Positions 54,312 to 63,298 of a stretch of 64,000 nucleotides of DNA are shown in pieces. The notes under the pieces were generated by a model. The model was not told the origin of the DNA. It searched no databases and was given only the letters and a program-made list of their open reading frames with translations. Position numbers and translations under genes: made by a program. Position 1 is the stretch's first letter; each line of letters begins with the position of its first letter. The DNA comes from Sporosarcina luteola (GTDB lineage: Bacteria > Bacillota > Bacilli > Bacillales_A > Planococcaceae), in assembly GCA_014204635.1 (NCBI GenBank), contig JACHLS010000001.1, positions 62,001 to 126,000 of the forward strand, given 5' to 3'.

Positions 54312-55013
54312 ATGAGTGAGAAGATTTTGGTAATAGAGGATGAGGAAAGCATCGCACGTGTCCTTCAATTGGAGCTGGAGTTTGAAGGGTATGAAGTTGG
54401 GATTGCCTATACGGGGACGGATGGACTCATCACCTATCGGGAGAATGACTGGGATTTGGTGCTGCTTGATTTGATGCTGCCCGGCTTGAACGGGCTGGAT
54501 GTACTGCGGCGCATCCGTGCGACAGAGATGGAGACACCAGTCATTTTATTGACGGCAAAAAGTGATGTAGCAGATAAAGTGGCAGGACTCGATTTGGGTG
54601 CGAACGATTATGTGACAAAGCCGTTTGAGATTGATGAATTGCTGGCACGTATCCGCTCGGCTCTCCGCATGTCGAAACGGACTGTCCCTGAAAAAGAGGA
54701 ACATCTCTTTTCATACGGGGGCCTCTCTATCCATGATCAAACACGCGAAGTGAAAAGAGATGGGAAACCGATTGATTTAACACCTCGCGAATATGATTTG
54801 CTGCTGCATTTATTGAAGCATCCGAATCAGGTGCTGACACGAGAGCAGTTGCTGGATGCGGTGTGGGGATACGATTATTACGGTGATACGAATGTGGTCG
54901 ATGTGTATATTCGATACGTCAGGAAGAAGATCGATAACGGCGATGACACGTCCATGATCCAGACGGTCAGAGGGGTTGGCTACGTATTGAAGGGAGCTTC
55001 CTCCGGATCATGA
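54312..55013 (+). CDS. OmpR family response regulator of the PepSY operon
   Basis: 233 residues. The receiver has EDEES, phospho-acceptor Asp in VLLDLMLPGLNGLDVL (about residue 53) and Lys in YVTKPFEIDE. The winged helix has LTPREYDLLLHLLKHPNQVLTREQLLDAVWG-type helices and VVDVYIRYVRKKID, ending TVRGVGYVLK. It overlaps the kinase gene as ATGA. The gene order regulator, kinase, PepSY protein resembles the YkoG-YkoH-YkoI arrangement of Bacillus subtilis. Confidence 0.92.
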   Translation: MSEKILVIEDEESIARVLQLELEFEGYEVGIAYTGTDGLITYRENDWDLVLLDLMLPGLNGLDVLRRIRATEMETPVILLTAKSDVADKVAGLDLGANDYVTKPFEIDELLARIRSALRMSKRTVPEKEEHLFSYGGLSIHDQTREVKRDGKPIDLTPREYDLLLHLLKHPNQVLTREQLLDAVWGYDYYGDTNVVDVYIRYVRKKIDNGDDTSMIQTVRGVGYVLKGASSGS

Positions 55014-56371
55014 AGCTGAAAACAAAAATTCATCTATCATCTACTTTACTCATGCTCGTCATTCTCATATTGGCGAATACGGGGATTTATTTTCTTTTTG
55101 GGAAGATGTCCAATACTACGGAATATAAGCAGTTATTAAGCCGGTCCAAGGAATTAATGGCGGCATTAAGTGAAATTGATCAAGAAGAGGAAGTACGCAT
55201 CGTGCTTCGGGCATATGTGCCTGCAAATGGGGCAATCCGGATCATTGACGCATCAGGGGAATCCACAGTGACAACGGAGTCGGTGGAAAGTTTAGCAAAG
55301 TTCCATCCCTCTCCTAAACCGGACGAAAAATATGCCATCGGGGAATATGAAGGAGTAGAGGCATTAACAATTGCCGTTCCAATCATCTGGCCATCGGGAG
55401 AGGTTGTTACCCTTGAAATGACTCAGCTCTTGACGGATGTGGCGGCCAATTTAAAATTGCTGAGATACGTATTGGTCGGCGTCACCATTTTGGCCATGAT
55501 TCCTATCATCTTGTCCAGCATGACACTCGGCCGCCTTTTGACGCAGCCGATAGAGAAATTGCTTGCCGCTATGTCTGAAAGCCGTAGGGAAGGGACGTAT
55601 GAGAAGATCAACACGTTCGCCAAAGGCAAAGATGAGCTGGCTGAAATGGAGCGTTCTTACAATGATATGATGGAGCGTCTCGAAGAGAACTATATGCATC
55701 AGGAACAATTCGTGTCAGATGCGTCTCACGAATTAAAGACGCCGCTAACTGTCATAGAAAGCTACGCACGTCTGTTGAAACGCCAAGGATATGATAACCG
55801 GGCAGTAGCCGAGGAAGCGACAAATGCCATCTTAACCGAGTCTGTGCGAATGAAAGATATGATTGCACAAATGCTGGAACTCGCGAAAAGCCATCAGGAG
55901 CGCACTTATGAAATCATGCCTCTCCATTTGCCGAATGTTCTTCATGCGGTCGTACCGCCTTTGCGGCAAACGTTCCGGCGGGATATTCAAATAGAGACGT
56001 ACGAGGACATCATCGTGGAAACGGATGAAAAGCATTTGCGGCAGCTCTTATTCATTTTGCTGGATAATGCCCGCAAATATAGTGATCGTGAGATTAAGTC
56101 GGGCGTCCGAAATGGTGCGGAAGGTGCTGAAATCTATGTGACGGATTACGGAAGAGGCATACCAAAAGAGCATCTGCCTAATTTGTTCAATCGTTTTTAC
56201 CGAGTGGAAACGGATCGAAATCGGAAAACAGGAGGTACAGGACTGGGATTGGCCATCGCGAAGGAAATTGCCGATTCACTTGGGGTTCACTTGCAGGTGG
56301 AGAGCATTGAAGGCCTTGGAACAACATTCCGTATTGTGTTTCCGACTAGAAAGGAAGAGGATGAAGCATGA
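55010..56371 (+). CDS. Sensor histidine kinase of the PepSY operon
   Basis: 453 residues. Helices at about 10-31 and 150-172 flank an extracytoplasmic domain of about 115 residues. HAMP is about 175-235. HisKA has QFVSDASHELKTPLTVI (His about 241) and HATPase has LLDNARKYSDREI and GGTGLGLAIAKEIADSLG. The gene is translationally coupled on both sides by 4-base overlaps. ArlS/YkoH-type architecture. Confidence 0.92.
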   Translation: MKLKTKIHLSSTLLMLVILILANTGIYFLFGKMSNTTEYKQLLSRSKELMAALSEIDQEEEVRIVLRAYVPANGAIRIIDASGESTVTTESVESLAKFHPSPKPDEKYAIGEYEGVEALTIAVPIIWPSGEVVTLEMTQLLTDVAANLKLLRYVLVGVTILAMIPIILSSMTLGRLLTQPIEKLLAAMSESRREGTYEKINTFAKGKDELAEMERSYNDMMERLEENYMHQEQFVSDASHELKTPLTVIESYARLLKRQGYDNRAVAEEATNAILTESVRMKDMIAQMLELAKSHQERTYEIMPLHLPNVLHAVVPPLRQTFRRDIQIETYEDIIVETDEKHLRQLLFILLDNARKYSDREIKSGVRNGAEGAEIYVTDYGRGIPKEHLPNLFNRFYRVETDRNRKTGGTGLGLAIAKEIADSLGVHLQVESIEGLGTTFRIVFPTRKEEDEA

Positions 56372-57126
56372 AAAAATGGATTCGTAAACCTTGGTTTATT
56401 CCGATCCTCTTGACGATACTTATTTTGGCCGTAAGTGAATTCTATTCAAGACAAATCGTCACAAAAGCGCAAACCTTATCAGAAGAGGAAGTTCGGGAAC
56501 AATTGAAAGAGATGTATAATGCCGATATCGTAAACGTTTCCCAAAATGACGATGAATATGAGATTACGCTCGCACGGGGCGGCTCAGAATACGAGGCGAC
56601 TGTCGATGCGGAAACCGGCCAGGTGCTCGCTTTGATTCAAACAAAGGAGGTAGCGATAGCGCCGCCTGCAAAGGAGCAGGAAACAGGCAAACCGCAGGAA
56701 GAAAATCCGGGTCAGGAGAACACAGAGGAGCCATCTCCCGGAACTGTAAGTCAACCGGATGGTAAAACAGAGTCCTCGTCATCCGTAGGATCGAAACCGA
56801 CAAAGCCTGCGACAACTGGAGGAGCTGTGCAAACCCCTGCAAAACCGACACCAGAGAAGAAGCCGGCTGCACAGACTTCCAAGCCTGCGAAGCAGCCAGA
56901 GAAAAAATCCATATTAGTTACCGAAAAACAAGCGCGGCAAATAGCGATCTCCCAATTAAAGACATCCGCTCCTTATGAAGTGGATGATGTGGATTTCGTA
57001 AAAACAGATAAAGGCGGGTATTACTTAGTCAACATCGAACTCGATACAGACGATGATCTGGATGAAGTGACGTATCAAATTCATGCGATTTCTGGAGCAG
57101 TCATGTCAGTTACGTGGGACGATTAA
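56368..57126 (+). CDS. Membrane-anchored PepSY protein, third gene of the operon
   Basis: 252 residues. One N-terminal helix (about 8-26, FIPILLTILILAVSEF) with basic residues before it, so the rest should lie outside the membrane. One PepSY repeat at about 32-90 contains EVREQLKEMYNADIVNVS. A Pro/Glu/Thr/Lys-rich linker spans about 95-180, and a second PepSY-like repeat (ILVTEKQARQIAISQLK) ends the protein. Its ATG overlaps the kinase stop by 4 bases. It may modulate the kinase. Confidence 0.85.
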   Translation: MKKWIRKPWFIPILLTILILAVSEFYSRQIVTKAQTLSEEEVREQLKEMYNADIVNVSQNDDEYEITLARGGSEYEATVDAETGQVLALIQTKEVAIAPPAKEQETGKPQEENPGQENTEEPSPGTVSQPDGKTESSSSVGSKPTKPATTGGAVQTPAKPTPEKKPAAQTSKPAKQPEKKSILVTEKQARQIAISQLKTSAPYEVDDVDFVKTDKGGYYLVNIELDTDDDLDEVTYQIHAISGAVMSVTWDD

Positions 57127-57144
57127 GGAATGAGGAGTGACGTG

Positions 57145-58290
57145 TTGAAAATCATTGTAGCACCCGATTCCTTTAAAGGAAGTTTGGAAGCACGCGAGGC
57201 TGCCTTGGCAATGGAGGAAGGTATACTCGAAGCTGTTCCTTCAGCGGAAGTAATTCCATTGCCACTGGCAGATGGCGGCGAAGGCACAATGGATTGTCTT
57301 GTCGACGCGACCGGGGGCCATACTGTTTCTATCCAAGTTACAGATCCGCTCCTGCGCGAAGTAGCCGCTCGATACGGCATATTGGGCGACGGGTCAACAT
57401 GTGTAATTGAGATGGCGGAAGCGTCCGGCCTGACATTATTGAAGGAAGAGGAAAGAGACCCATTGATTGCGACATCCTATGGTACCGGCCAATTGATCCG
57501 GCATGCGCTCGATGCCGGCTGCCGGACATTCGTAATTGGACTGGGAGGAAGTGCGACAAATGACGGCGGCACGGGCATTCTCCAGGCACTTGGTTGCCGC
57601 TTTTTGGACGACGAAGGGAAGGAACTTGCTGCAGGTGGCGGTGCCTTGCATAACCTGCACCGGATTGATGTATCCCAATTTGATCAGAGAGTCTTGGAAA
57701 GTTCGTTTACGATTGCATGTGATGTACGCGCGCCTTTCATCGGGCGGGCAGGAGCTTCCGCTGTTTTTGGCCCTCAAAAAGGAGCATCCGAGGCAGAGAT
57801 TGTATTGCTTGATCAAAACCTGAAACGGCTGGCTGATTGTATAGAAGTCGAGACTGGAATTGCCTTGCACGACATGGAAGGAACAGGAGCGGCTGGAGGA
57901 GCAGGCGGCGCCTTGCTGGCATTTTTTAATGGCACCATGAAACCAGGGATTGAAGTGGTAATGAAAGTGATGGATTTTGAGAGAATTGCAGAGGGGGCCG
58001 ATTTGATGATTACCGGAGAAGGGCGCTCGGACGGGCAGACCATAACCGGGAAAGCGCCATCCGGTGTAGCACGCCTGGCGGAACGTCATCAGATCCCTGT
58101 TCTTCTTATTTCAGGGGCTATCGAAGAAGCTTCCCGTAAGATGCTGCGGTCTGTTTTCACGGAAGTGCATGGCCTGATGGATTGTGGAATCAAAACCGAA
58201 ATAGCGATGTCCCAATCGTTCCGGCTGCTTCGGGAGAAAACAGCAGCGGTTGTGGAGAGTTACATGAAACGTATACAAAATGAAGAATAA
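57145..58290 (+). CDS. Glycerate kinase
   Basis: 381 residues of the glycerate kinase type-1 (GlxK/GarK) family. It starts KIIVAPDSFKGSLEAREAAL and has PLADGGEGTMDCLVDATGG, IGLGGSATNDGGTGILQALG, and VMKVMDFERIAEGADLMITGEGRSDGQT, which are the conserved blocks. It phosphorylates glycerate with ATP. TTG 57145 lies 7 bases after AGGAG (57133-57137); GTG 57142 is close behind. No glyoxylate or glycerate genes are adjacent, so it may be transcribed partly from the operon upstream. Confidence 0.93.
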   Translation: MKIIVAPDSFKGSLEAREAALAMEEGILEAVPSAEVIPLPLADGGEGTMDCLVDATGGHTVSIQVTDPLLREVAARYGILGDGSTCVIEMAEASGLTLLKEEERDPLIATSYGTGQLIRHALDAGCRTFVIGLGGSATNDGGTGILQALGCRFLDDEGKELAAGGGALHNLHRIDVSQFDQRVLESSFTIACDVRAPFIGRAGASAVFGPQKGASEAEIVLLDQNLKRLADCIEVETGIALHDMEGTGAAGGAGGALLAFFNGTMKPGIEVVMKVMDFERIAEGADLMITGEGRSDGQTITGKAPSGVARLAERHQIPVLLISGAIEEASRKMLRSVFTEVHGLMDCGIKTEIAMSQSFRLLREKTAAVVESYMKRIQNEE

Positions 58291-58325
58291 GGCGAAGGGA
58301 AGCTGACGGCCCCTCGCCTTTTTTC
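58289..58325. terminator. Bidirectional terminator after glycerate kinase
   Basis: AAGGCGA-AGGG pairs with CCCC-TCGCCTT, followed by six T residues. The A side allows action for the convergent hydrolase gene. Confidence 0.85.
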
Positions 58326-58327
58326 AT

Positions 58328-59065
58328 TTATCCTAACGAATATGTTTTACCGACAACAGCAAGCTCCACTTCCCCGTCATATTGTCCCCGCGCTGCTTCT
58401 GCAATGTCTTCCAGCTCGCCATATTGCGGCAGGTGAGTCAGGATCAACTGTTTCGCTCCTGCGAGTCTTGCCAAGGTCCCCGCTTCGCTTCCTGCCATAT
58501 GCCCTGGAGATTTGCCAAGGTATTCCTCGAATAAATTGGCTTCGCTAATCAATAACTCGGCGCCTTTTGAAAATTCGACAAGCGTCTCCGTCCACTCGGT
58601 ATCTGAAGTGAATACGGCTGTTTTGCCAGCTGCAGTGACCTTCATGGCCAAGCAATATACGGGATGGACCGTCGGGCAAAAGGTTAACGTAAAGGGGCCG
58701 ACTGTATAACTTGTGCTGTCGGAGATTTCCATACCAATTGTTTGATCTTGAAATGACAGCTTATCAAACCCCTCTTTGTCTTGCGTATGCCCGTAAATCG
58801 GCAAAGGCGGCATCGGATTTCCCGTGTAATAGTTGATGAGCCGGCTGTATTGGAGACTGCCGATATCCGCGATATGATCCGCGTGGTAATGACTGATGAC
58901 GACAGCATCCAGCTGCTCCAGTGGAATATAGTTTTGCAGGGAGGCGAGTACGCCGCTGCCGCAATCGAACAGCAGGTTGTACCCGTCCTGTTCGATTAAA
59001 AAAGATGAGGTGGCGCCATTCGCTTTTGGATAGCCGCCCCATATGCCGATGGGTATGATGTTCAA
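58328..59065 (-). CDS. MBL-fold metallo-hydrolase (YhfI-like)
   Basis: 245 residues. The metal motif is SHYHADHIADIG (HxHxDH) near residue 58, with further ligands in CPTVHPVYCLAMK, FTSDTEWTE and LILTHLPQYGE. The closest family in layout is the Bacillus YhfI/RNase Z-like group, cytoplasmic hydrolases with poorly known substrates. The start ATG at 59065 follows a modest GGAGGTGCAATCACTTG site. It points towards glycerate kinase and shares its terminator. Confidence 0.88.
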   Translation of the reverse strand: MNIIPIGIWGGYPKANGATSSFLIEQDGYNLLFDCGSGVLASLQNYIPLEQLDAVVISHYHADHIADIGSLQYSRLINYYTGNPMPPLPIYGHTQDKEGFDKLSFQDQTIGMEISDSTSYTVGPFTLTFCPTVHPVYCLAMKVTAAGKTAVFTSDTEWTETLVEFSKGAELLISEANLFEEYLGKSPGHMAGSEAGTLARLAGAKQLILTHLPQYGELEDIAEAARGQYDGEVELAVVGKTYSLG

Positions 59066-59127
59066 GTGATTGCACCTCCGGGAAGTTCATTTCTTTCCCT
59101 ATCATACCTCTTTTCAGAAATTTATTG

Positions 59128-59754
59128 TCATATTTGGCTGTTTTGCTGACGGTTTTTTTCGTATGCATCCGCTAAGACTGCTATCTGCTGTAAAATATAA
59201 TCAATTGGAATTTCATTCGTTCCGTTTGTCAACTGTTCTACGTACGATTCGAGAAGAGTAATTAGCTCACGCTGTGTATGTAACAACTTTTGTTTCTGGT
59301 CTAATGTTGATTTCAGTTCAACAATTTGGTTTTCCTGAACAGATAATGACGTAATAACTTGGGATAACGTAACGATCCGTGCGTTTAATTCGATTAGTGT
59401 TTCTGCAAAATCCTCTAGCTTTGATTCCCATTGTTCCGAAGGTCCTTTTGCATCACTCGTAGAATAAGGGGGCTTTATGAATAGTCGGCGTTCGTCTTCC
59501 AGTCGTCGGAGTCGCCTTTCTAAAGTGCGGATTCTTTTTTCATAAATGACAAGTCTTTTTTCAAGTTTGCGCTTCACATACGTAAGGTGTTGATAGTCTT
59601 CTTGCAACTGGCTATTATATATTTGTAACTCGTGTATGGCAGGGGAGGCGGAATCCGTTGCTTTCAATTTATACTTATTCAATTCGGCTCGTAAATAAAT
59701 TATTGTCTGTTTTAATTGTACTGGATCGTTGCTTTTGACCTCGTGTTGATACAT
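59128..59754 (-). CDS. Coiled-coil protein, last gene of a three-gene spore-type operon
   Basis: 208 residues, mostly long helices with heptad patterns (about 13-90 and 110-200), such as YVKRKLEKRLVIYEKRIRTLERRLRRLEDERR. There is no membrane helix or signal peptide. Its start follows GGAGGCGGGCGG. It is 29 bases downstream of the 102-residue gene and probably cotranscribed. The neighbourhood (BclB-like protein, Cys-rich small proteins) suggests a spore coat or exosporium part, but nothing in the sequence proves this. Confidence 0.7.
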   Translation of the reverse strand: MYQHEVKSNDPVQLKQTIIYLRAELNKYKLKATDSASPAIHELQIYNSQLQEDYQHLTYVKRKLEKRLVIYEKRIRTLERRLRRLEDERRLFIKPPYSTSDAKGPSEQWESKLEDFAETLIELNARIVTLSQVITSLSVQENQIVELKSTLDQKQKLLHTQRELITLLESYVEQLTNGTNEIPIDYILQQIAVLADAYEKNRQQNSQI

Positions 59755-59783
59755 CCGCCCGCCTCCTTACAAAATGAATCTTT

Positions 59784-60092
59784 TTACTTCTTCCATTCTT
59801 TTAAAATCTCCTCAAATAGTTGTTTGTTCTCCTTCATCATTTTATCAATTTCCTCAGCGATGTTCTTTTGAAGCACGCTCGGCGTCGTGCGGTTTGTCAG
59901 TCGTGTGAGTTGCAGTTCTTTATTCATTAAAATGTAAAGTAGAATGAGATTTATCGTTTTTGCATCTAAAAATACGAAGCTTTTGGAAGATGAATTTTCA
60001 AATTGGCCCGTATCTGCATGCAGATCGCCGGTCAGCTCGGACATGATTTGTTGGAACGCTTCTTGAACGGAACTAAAAGGAGTTCCAGACAT
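59784..60092 (-). CDS. 102-residue helical protein, middle gene of the operon
   Basis: Helical and soluble, with LDAKTINLILLYILMNKELQL in the middle and a Lys/Glu-rich end (MMKENKQLFEEILKEWKK). The start is one base after the stop of the 185-residue gene, with GGAGGAAGAA just upstream, so the two are coupled. I do not recognise the family. Confidence 0.7.
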   Translation of the reverse strand: MSGTPFSSVQEAFQQIMSELTGDLHADTGQFENSSSKSFVFLDAKTINLILLYILMNKELQLTRLTNRTTPSVLQKNIAEEIDKMMKENKQLFEEILKEWKK

Positions 60093-60093
60093 A

Positions 60094-60651
60094 TTATTCT
60101 TCCTCCTTCATTCGAATCGTACCGTTGATATTAATGGAATTCAGGGCAGGAATGCCGATTGGTTGCCGGTCGGTGAAACTAATGCCGGTCACACTTCCTG
60201 CATAAGAACTTGAAGGTATCCAGGTTAGTTGGAAATTGGAAAAGGATAATGTTTCACCGGGTTGGATGATTGTCTGGCCAATTGGCTTTAATTTGAATAA
60301 GGACGGATCACTAGCATCATCCAAGCGTTCCCAAGCATTGACCAGCCGAGCCGGCAGAGTCGTGTTAGGTCTACTAAATTTGCCGTGTAATGTAAAGGGT
60401 GCATCTGGGGAGAGGGTAAGTTGTACGATTGGATTGATAATTGGCGAGGCGCCGCTGTTATGAATATGATAGGAACCAAGGCAGAAACTCTCTTCCTCGG
60501 GAGTATGTGAAACATGTAATGCGTATGTAAAGAAACTAAAGTAATGAACACTGTTCTTTTGTTTTGTTACGGCTTCTTTTAGTTCCTTTAAATAGAGTTG
60601 GGTCTCGTGATGTAATTCTTTCAACTTCCCTTCAATATCATAAGAACTCAT
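60094..60651 (-). CDS. 185-residue protein, first gene of the operon
   Basis: An N-terminal helical part (about 5-45, IEGKLKELHHETQLYLKELKEAV) is followed by a beta-rich domain with HIHNSGASPIINPIVQLTL, IIQPGETLSFSNFQLTW and GISFTDRQPIG. The beta part looks like an immunoglobulin or jelly-roll fold. AAGGAGG precedes the ATG. A sigma-K-like -10 element (CATACAATG on the minus strand) and a GAGGGG/CCCCTC hairpin (60688-60711) lie upstream. No family was recognised. Confidence 0.7.
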   Translation of the reverse strand: MSSYDIEGKLKELHHETQLYLKELKEAVTKQKNSVHYFSFFTYALHVSHTPEEESFCLGSYHIHNSGASPIINPIVQLTLSPDAPFTLHGKFSRPNTTLPARLVNAWERLDDASDPSLFKLKPIGQTIIQPGETLSFSNFQLTWIPSSSYAGSVTGISFTDRQPIGIPALNSININGTIRMKEEE

Positions 60652-60751
60652 TTAATTGACCTCCTTGCAAATGGAAAAGGGAGGGGTGTATATCCCCTCT
60701 CCTCATTGTATGTGCCTACTTGTACACTTAGTACTAACTGGTAAATGTACA

Positions 60752-61387
60752 TCAGTCAGGATAAAGTACCGGACATTGCGGCGGCATAGCTGGTAGAGGA
60801 CACGCCCCAATCGCAAGCTCTGCACGTGGCTGACAGAAGTCCGCTAAGAATTCGACAGTTACAGGGTATGTGGCCTGAATGCTTTGGCATGTTGATACTG
60901 TAACGACGAGTCCAGTAAACACCAAAGTGCCTGCAGCTCCAGGTACGAACGTTCCTTGGGAGCTGATGAAGCAGTCAAGGTCTGTGAATGTCACAGTCAC
61001 GTCAGTTCCTTCAGGCGCGCACATGATGACTTGCTCGGAGCGAGAGACCGGGATGGCCGCGCTGCGGTAAACCGTGCCTGTTGGCAATGTCAGAACAAGT
61101 ACTAATGTGAAATTCTTACGAATTGTAAGTTGTTGCAAGCAGACGATGTCACCGTCAATCGTAAATTGACGATTTTCCCGACGTACAATGACAACTGGGT
61201 TTGTTGCCGCAGGAGTCACCTCACATGTAACAACTGCACCCCCTAAACCTGTTGCTGGAATACCCGGAAAAGTGATTGGACCTGTAGGAAAGAAATCAAA
61301 TGTGTTCTCTTTAAGAACCCAATCGTAAACTTTATCAACGTTAATGCAAATCAGTTCCTGCTCCGGGACCTGAAAATTATTTTGCAT
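60752..61387 (-). CDS. Cys-containing beta-rich protein, probable spore-surface component
   Basis: 211 residues, chosen from ATG 61387, which has GGAGGTG 9 bases upstream; the in-frame ATG at 61405 is itself part of that site. The N-terminus has LICINVDKVYDWVLKENTF, a motif seen in clostridial and Bacillus spore-assembly (SPOCS-like) proteins. The remainder is beta-rich and Thr/Val-rich with regularly spaced Cys, and ends CQPRAELAIGACPLP then PPQCPVLYPD. A sigma-K-like -10 is present upstream. The assignment to the spore surface is inference from motif and neighbours. Confidence 0.65.
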   Translation of the reverse strand: MQNNFQVPEQELICINVDKVYDWVLKENTFDFFPTGPITFPGIPATGLGGAVVTCEVTPAATNPVVIVRRENRQFTIDGDIVCLQQLTIRKNFTLVLVLTLPTGTVYRSAAIPVSRSEQVIMCAPEGTDVTVTFTDLDCFISSQGTFVPGAAGTLVFTGLVVTVSTCQSIQATYPVTVEFLADFCQPRAELAIGACPLPAMPPQCPVLYPD

Positions 61388-61428
61388 AGTCGTTGTCACC
61401 TCCATATTTTTTATTGGCCTTGCATTCG

Positions 61429-61437
61429 TATCATATG
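61429..61437 (-). promoter_or_regulatory. Candidate sigma-K -10 element
   Basis: CATATGATA on the minus strand matches the sigma-K -10 consensus CATANNNTA exactly. It lies about 42 bases before the ATG at 61387. The -35 AC element is too short to place with confidence. Confidence 0.45.
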
Positions 61438-61588
61438 TAGTATCGCTAAGGTTGCGTGGGCAAAGGGGAGCTTTATCGCTTAAAGGAATGCCGGTTTTTT
61501 TGCGGATGGGCAAGCTATCTGGAATCACCTGTATCACACTCTAACAATAGGATATAGATGAATGATTAAGGTGAAATGAGGTGAAGTG

Positions 61589-62281
61589 ATGGATCAAGCG
61601 GATTATGAACAGGAAATGGAAAGATTGAAAGCAAAAATAGAAAGATACCGGGAGGCTATTTCTTCTATTAAAGCGGAAAATGCGGCAGAGGATCTCCAAT
61701 TGAAAGCTAGGATGGATTCTATAGAGAAACGTGTCGTCGCAGGGGAGCAGAGACTGCAAGAATTGGCGGAAATTATGGAAGAGGGGCTCGACCGATTTTT
61801 AACGGAAATCGAAAAGCTAAAAGCATTGGTGCATGAGCAACAGCAACAGCAAGATAAAGGGATAAAAGCGTCGAATGGTAAGCAGCATTCTGTGTATGAG
61901 CGAACACAGTCTCCTGCCCAGCTAAGGAATGGTGCTAGTCGAAATACCGCCTTTAATACTAGCCACCAAAATGTTCCGGCCTTTAGCCACTTACGTCGCA
62001 TGGCCGAACAAACATCTGTAGATATGAACAAACCCTCCGAAAAGAGTGCCCCGAGATATCAAGTTCCTTCCTTGATTGACACGAGGCGCACAGAAGAAGC
62101 GGCTGCACCTTTGCTTAAGAAAAACTCTTCTACACAGCAAGAGGAGGGTCTAACTACAGCAGCAGATCAGTCAAAAGCGATAGCGAATCCTGTCCCGCAA
62201 AAAGGAAAGGCAGCGGAACCAACTCACGACGCCAATGCCAACGTGACATATCCATTTTGGAAAAAGTTCAAAAAGATATAA
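61589..62281 (+). CDS. Coiled-coil protein with disordered C-terminal half
   Basis: 230 residues. Residues 3-90 form a charged coiled coil (EQEMERLKAKIERYREAISSI and KRVVAGEQRLQELAEIMEEG). Residues 90-215 are polar and low in structure, beginning with HEQQQQQDKG, and the end is the aromatic-basic VTYPFWKKFKKI. GAGGTGA lies upstream of the ATG at 61589; an in-frame GTG is at 61586. It is divergent from the gene at 61387. Possibly a spore morphogenetic or coat scaffold protein; no family was recognised. Confidence 0.65.
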   Translation: MDQADYEQEMERLKAKIERYREAISSIKAENAAEDLQLKARMDSIEKRVVAGEQRLQELAEIMEEGLDRFLTEIEKLKALVHEQQQQQDKGIKASNGKQHSVYERTQSPAQLRNGASRNTAFNTSHQNVPAFSHLRRMAEQTSVDMNKPSEKSAPRYQVPSLIDTRRTEEAAAPLLKKNSSTQQEEGLTTAADQSKAIANPVPQKGKAAEPTHDANANVTYPFWKKFKKI

Positions 62282-62289
62282 TGAAATCA

Positions 62290-62320
62290 GCCTTCCGAAT
62301 AAAACGGAAGGCCATTTTTT
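62290..62320 (+). terminator. Terminator after the coiled-coil gene
   Basis: GCCTTCCG pairs perfectly with CGGAAGGC around AATAAAA, followed by ATTTTTT. Confidence 0.88.
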
Positions 62321-62404
62321 ATAGGATAGACAAAAAACTGATAGTTCTTAGCCCCGAACTTCTTCTGATGGATGAATAGAATAGCGAAGAAAGGAGGTGT
62401 TACT

Positions 62405-63067
62405 ATGGTTAGGTTTCAAAGAGAAGGTTGCGGGTGTGGAGGCAATAGCTTTATGGGATGCTGTGGAAATATGGACAATGGACGGAATAGATGCCGACTG
62501 TTGGGTCCGATCCGGGCAGTTGATGAAGAATGCTTACCGCCAGCCGGTTTGGGCAGAGGTGCTATTATACCGTATGCATCCGGAGCTACACCAGTAGCAT
62601 TGGCAGCCGCGGTAGGCACTACTCTGGCAGTTCCATTTTTAATAGGCTTCGGAACAGCATTCCCTGGTGTTCTTCTTGCAAACGGTACGATTGACTTATC
62701 AGATGCTGTAGCTGCCCTGAATAACGAGGCATTCGTAGTGCCAAGAGACGGAACAATCACTTCTTTGTATGCATCATTTACCATTCTGGCTGCAGTTACG
62801 CTTGGTGCAGAAGATGCGATCATTGCTGAAGTATACCGTGCACCTGAAGGCAGCGATGTATTCAGCCCAACAGGTGTAAGAGTAAGTCTTGCACCAGAAG
62901 TGCCAGGGCCACTCGCAATCGGTACTGTTTTGAGCGGCAGCACGGGAGCGAATCTTCCTGTAGTAGCCGGAGAACGCCTGCTACTCGTCTATTCAATAGG
63001 TGGAACGTCGCTTATTACTGCAGTAACAGGTTCAGCGAGTGCTGGAATGGCAATTGCAGAAGCATAA
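62405..63067 (+). CDS. Exosporium-type protein: Cys-rich N-terminus plus BclB-like C-terminal domain
   Basis: 220 residues. The N-terminus (1-47) is Cys-rich: REGCGCGGNSFMGCCGN, then NRCRLLGPIRAVDEECLPPAG. From about residue 55 (IIPYASGATPVALAAAVG) the protein matches the BclB C-terminal domain pattern, including LIGFGTAFPG, VPRDGTITSLYASFTI, EVYRAPEGSDVFSP and a final VTGSASAGMAIAE. Known BclB proteins carry collagen-like repeats before this domain; none are present here. ATG 62405 follows AAGGAGGTG. It is predicted to sit on the spore surface as a trimeric cap-like domain. Confidence 0.85.
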   Translation: MVRFQREGCGCGGNSFMGCCGNMDNGRNRCRLLGPIRAVDEECLPPAGLGRGAIIPYASGATPVALAAAVGTTLAVPFLIGFGTAFPGVLLANGTIDLSDAVAALNNEAFVVPRDGTITSLYASFTILAAVTLGAEDAIIAEVYRAPEGSDVFSPTGVRVSLAPEVPGPLAIGTVLSGSTGANLPVVAGERLLLVYSIGGTSLITAVTGSASAGMAIAEA

Positions 63068-63084
63068 ATATAGAACAACACAAT

Positions 63085-63113
63085 GCCCACCGTTTTGTTG
63101 GTGGGCCTTTTTT
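63085..63113 (+). terminator. Terminator after the BclB-like gene
   Basis: GCCCACC pairs with GGTGGGC around GTTTTGTT, followed by six T residues. The same stem sequence recurs at 63523-63543. Confidence 0.85.
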
Positions 63114-63298
63114 GTACGTCATCCGGCAAGCTCGGGAACACATGCGATTATGGAATCACTGTCACTCATGCGTCTCGTGTTACTAGCTAGTTTCTATTTT
63201 TCACTTTCTTTACTATTGAATAACAATTTATTACCAGAGTGCATAGCCTTGTCCATCCATTCGTGTATGAATACTATATGGAAAAAGGAGGTGTTATG

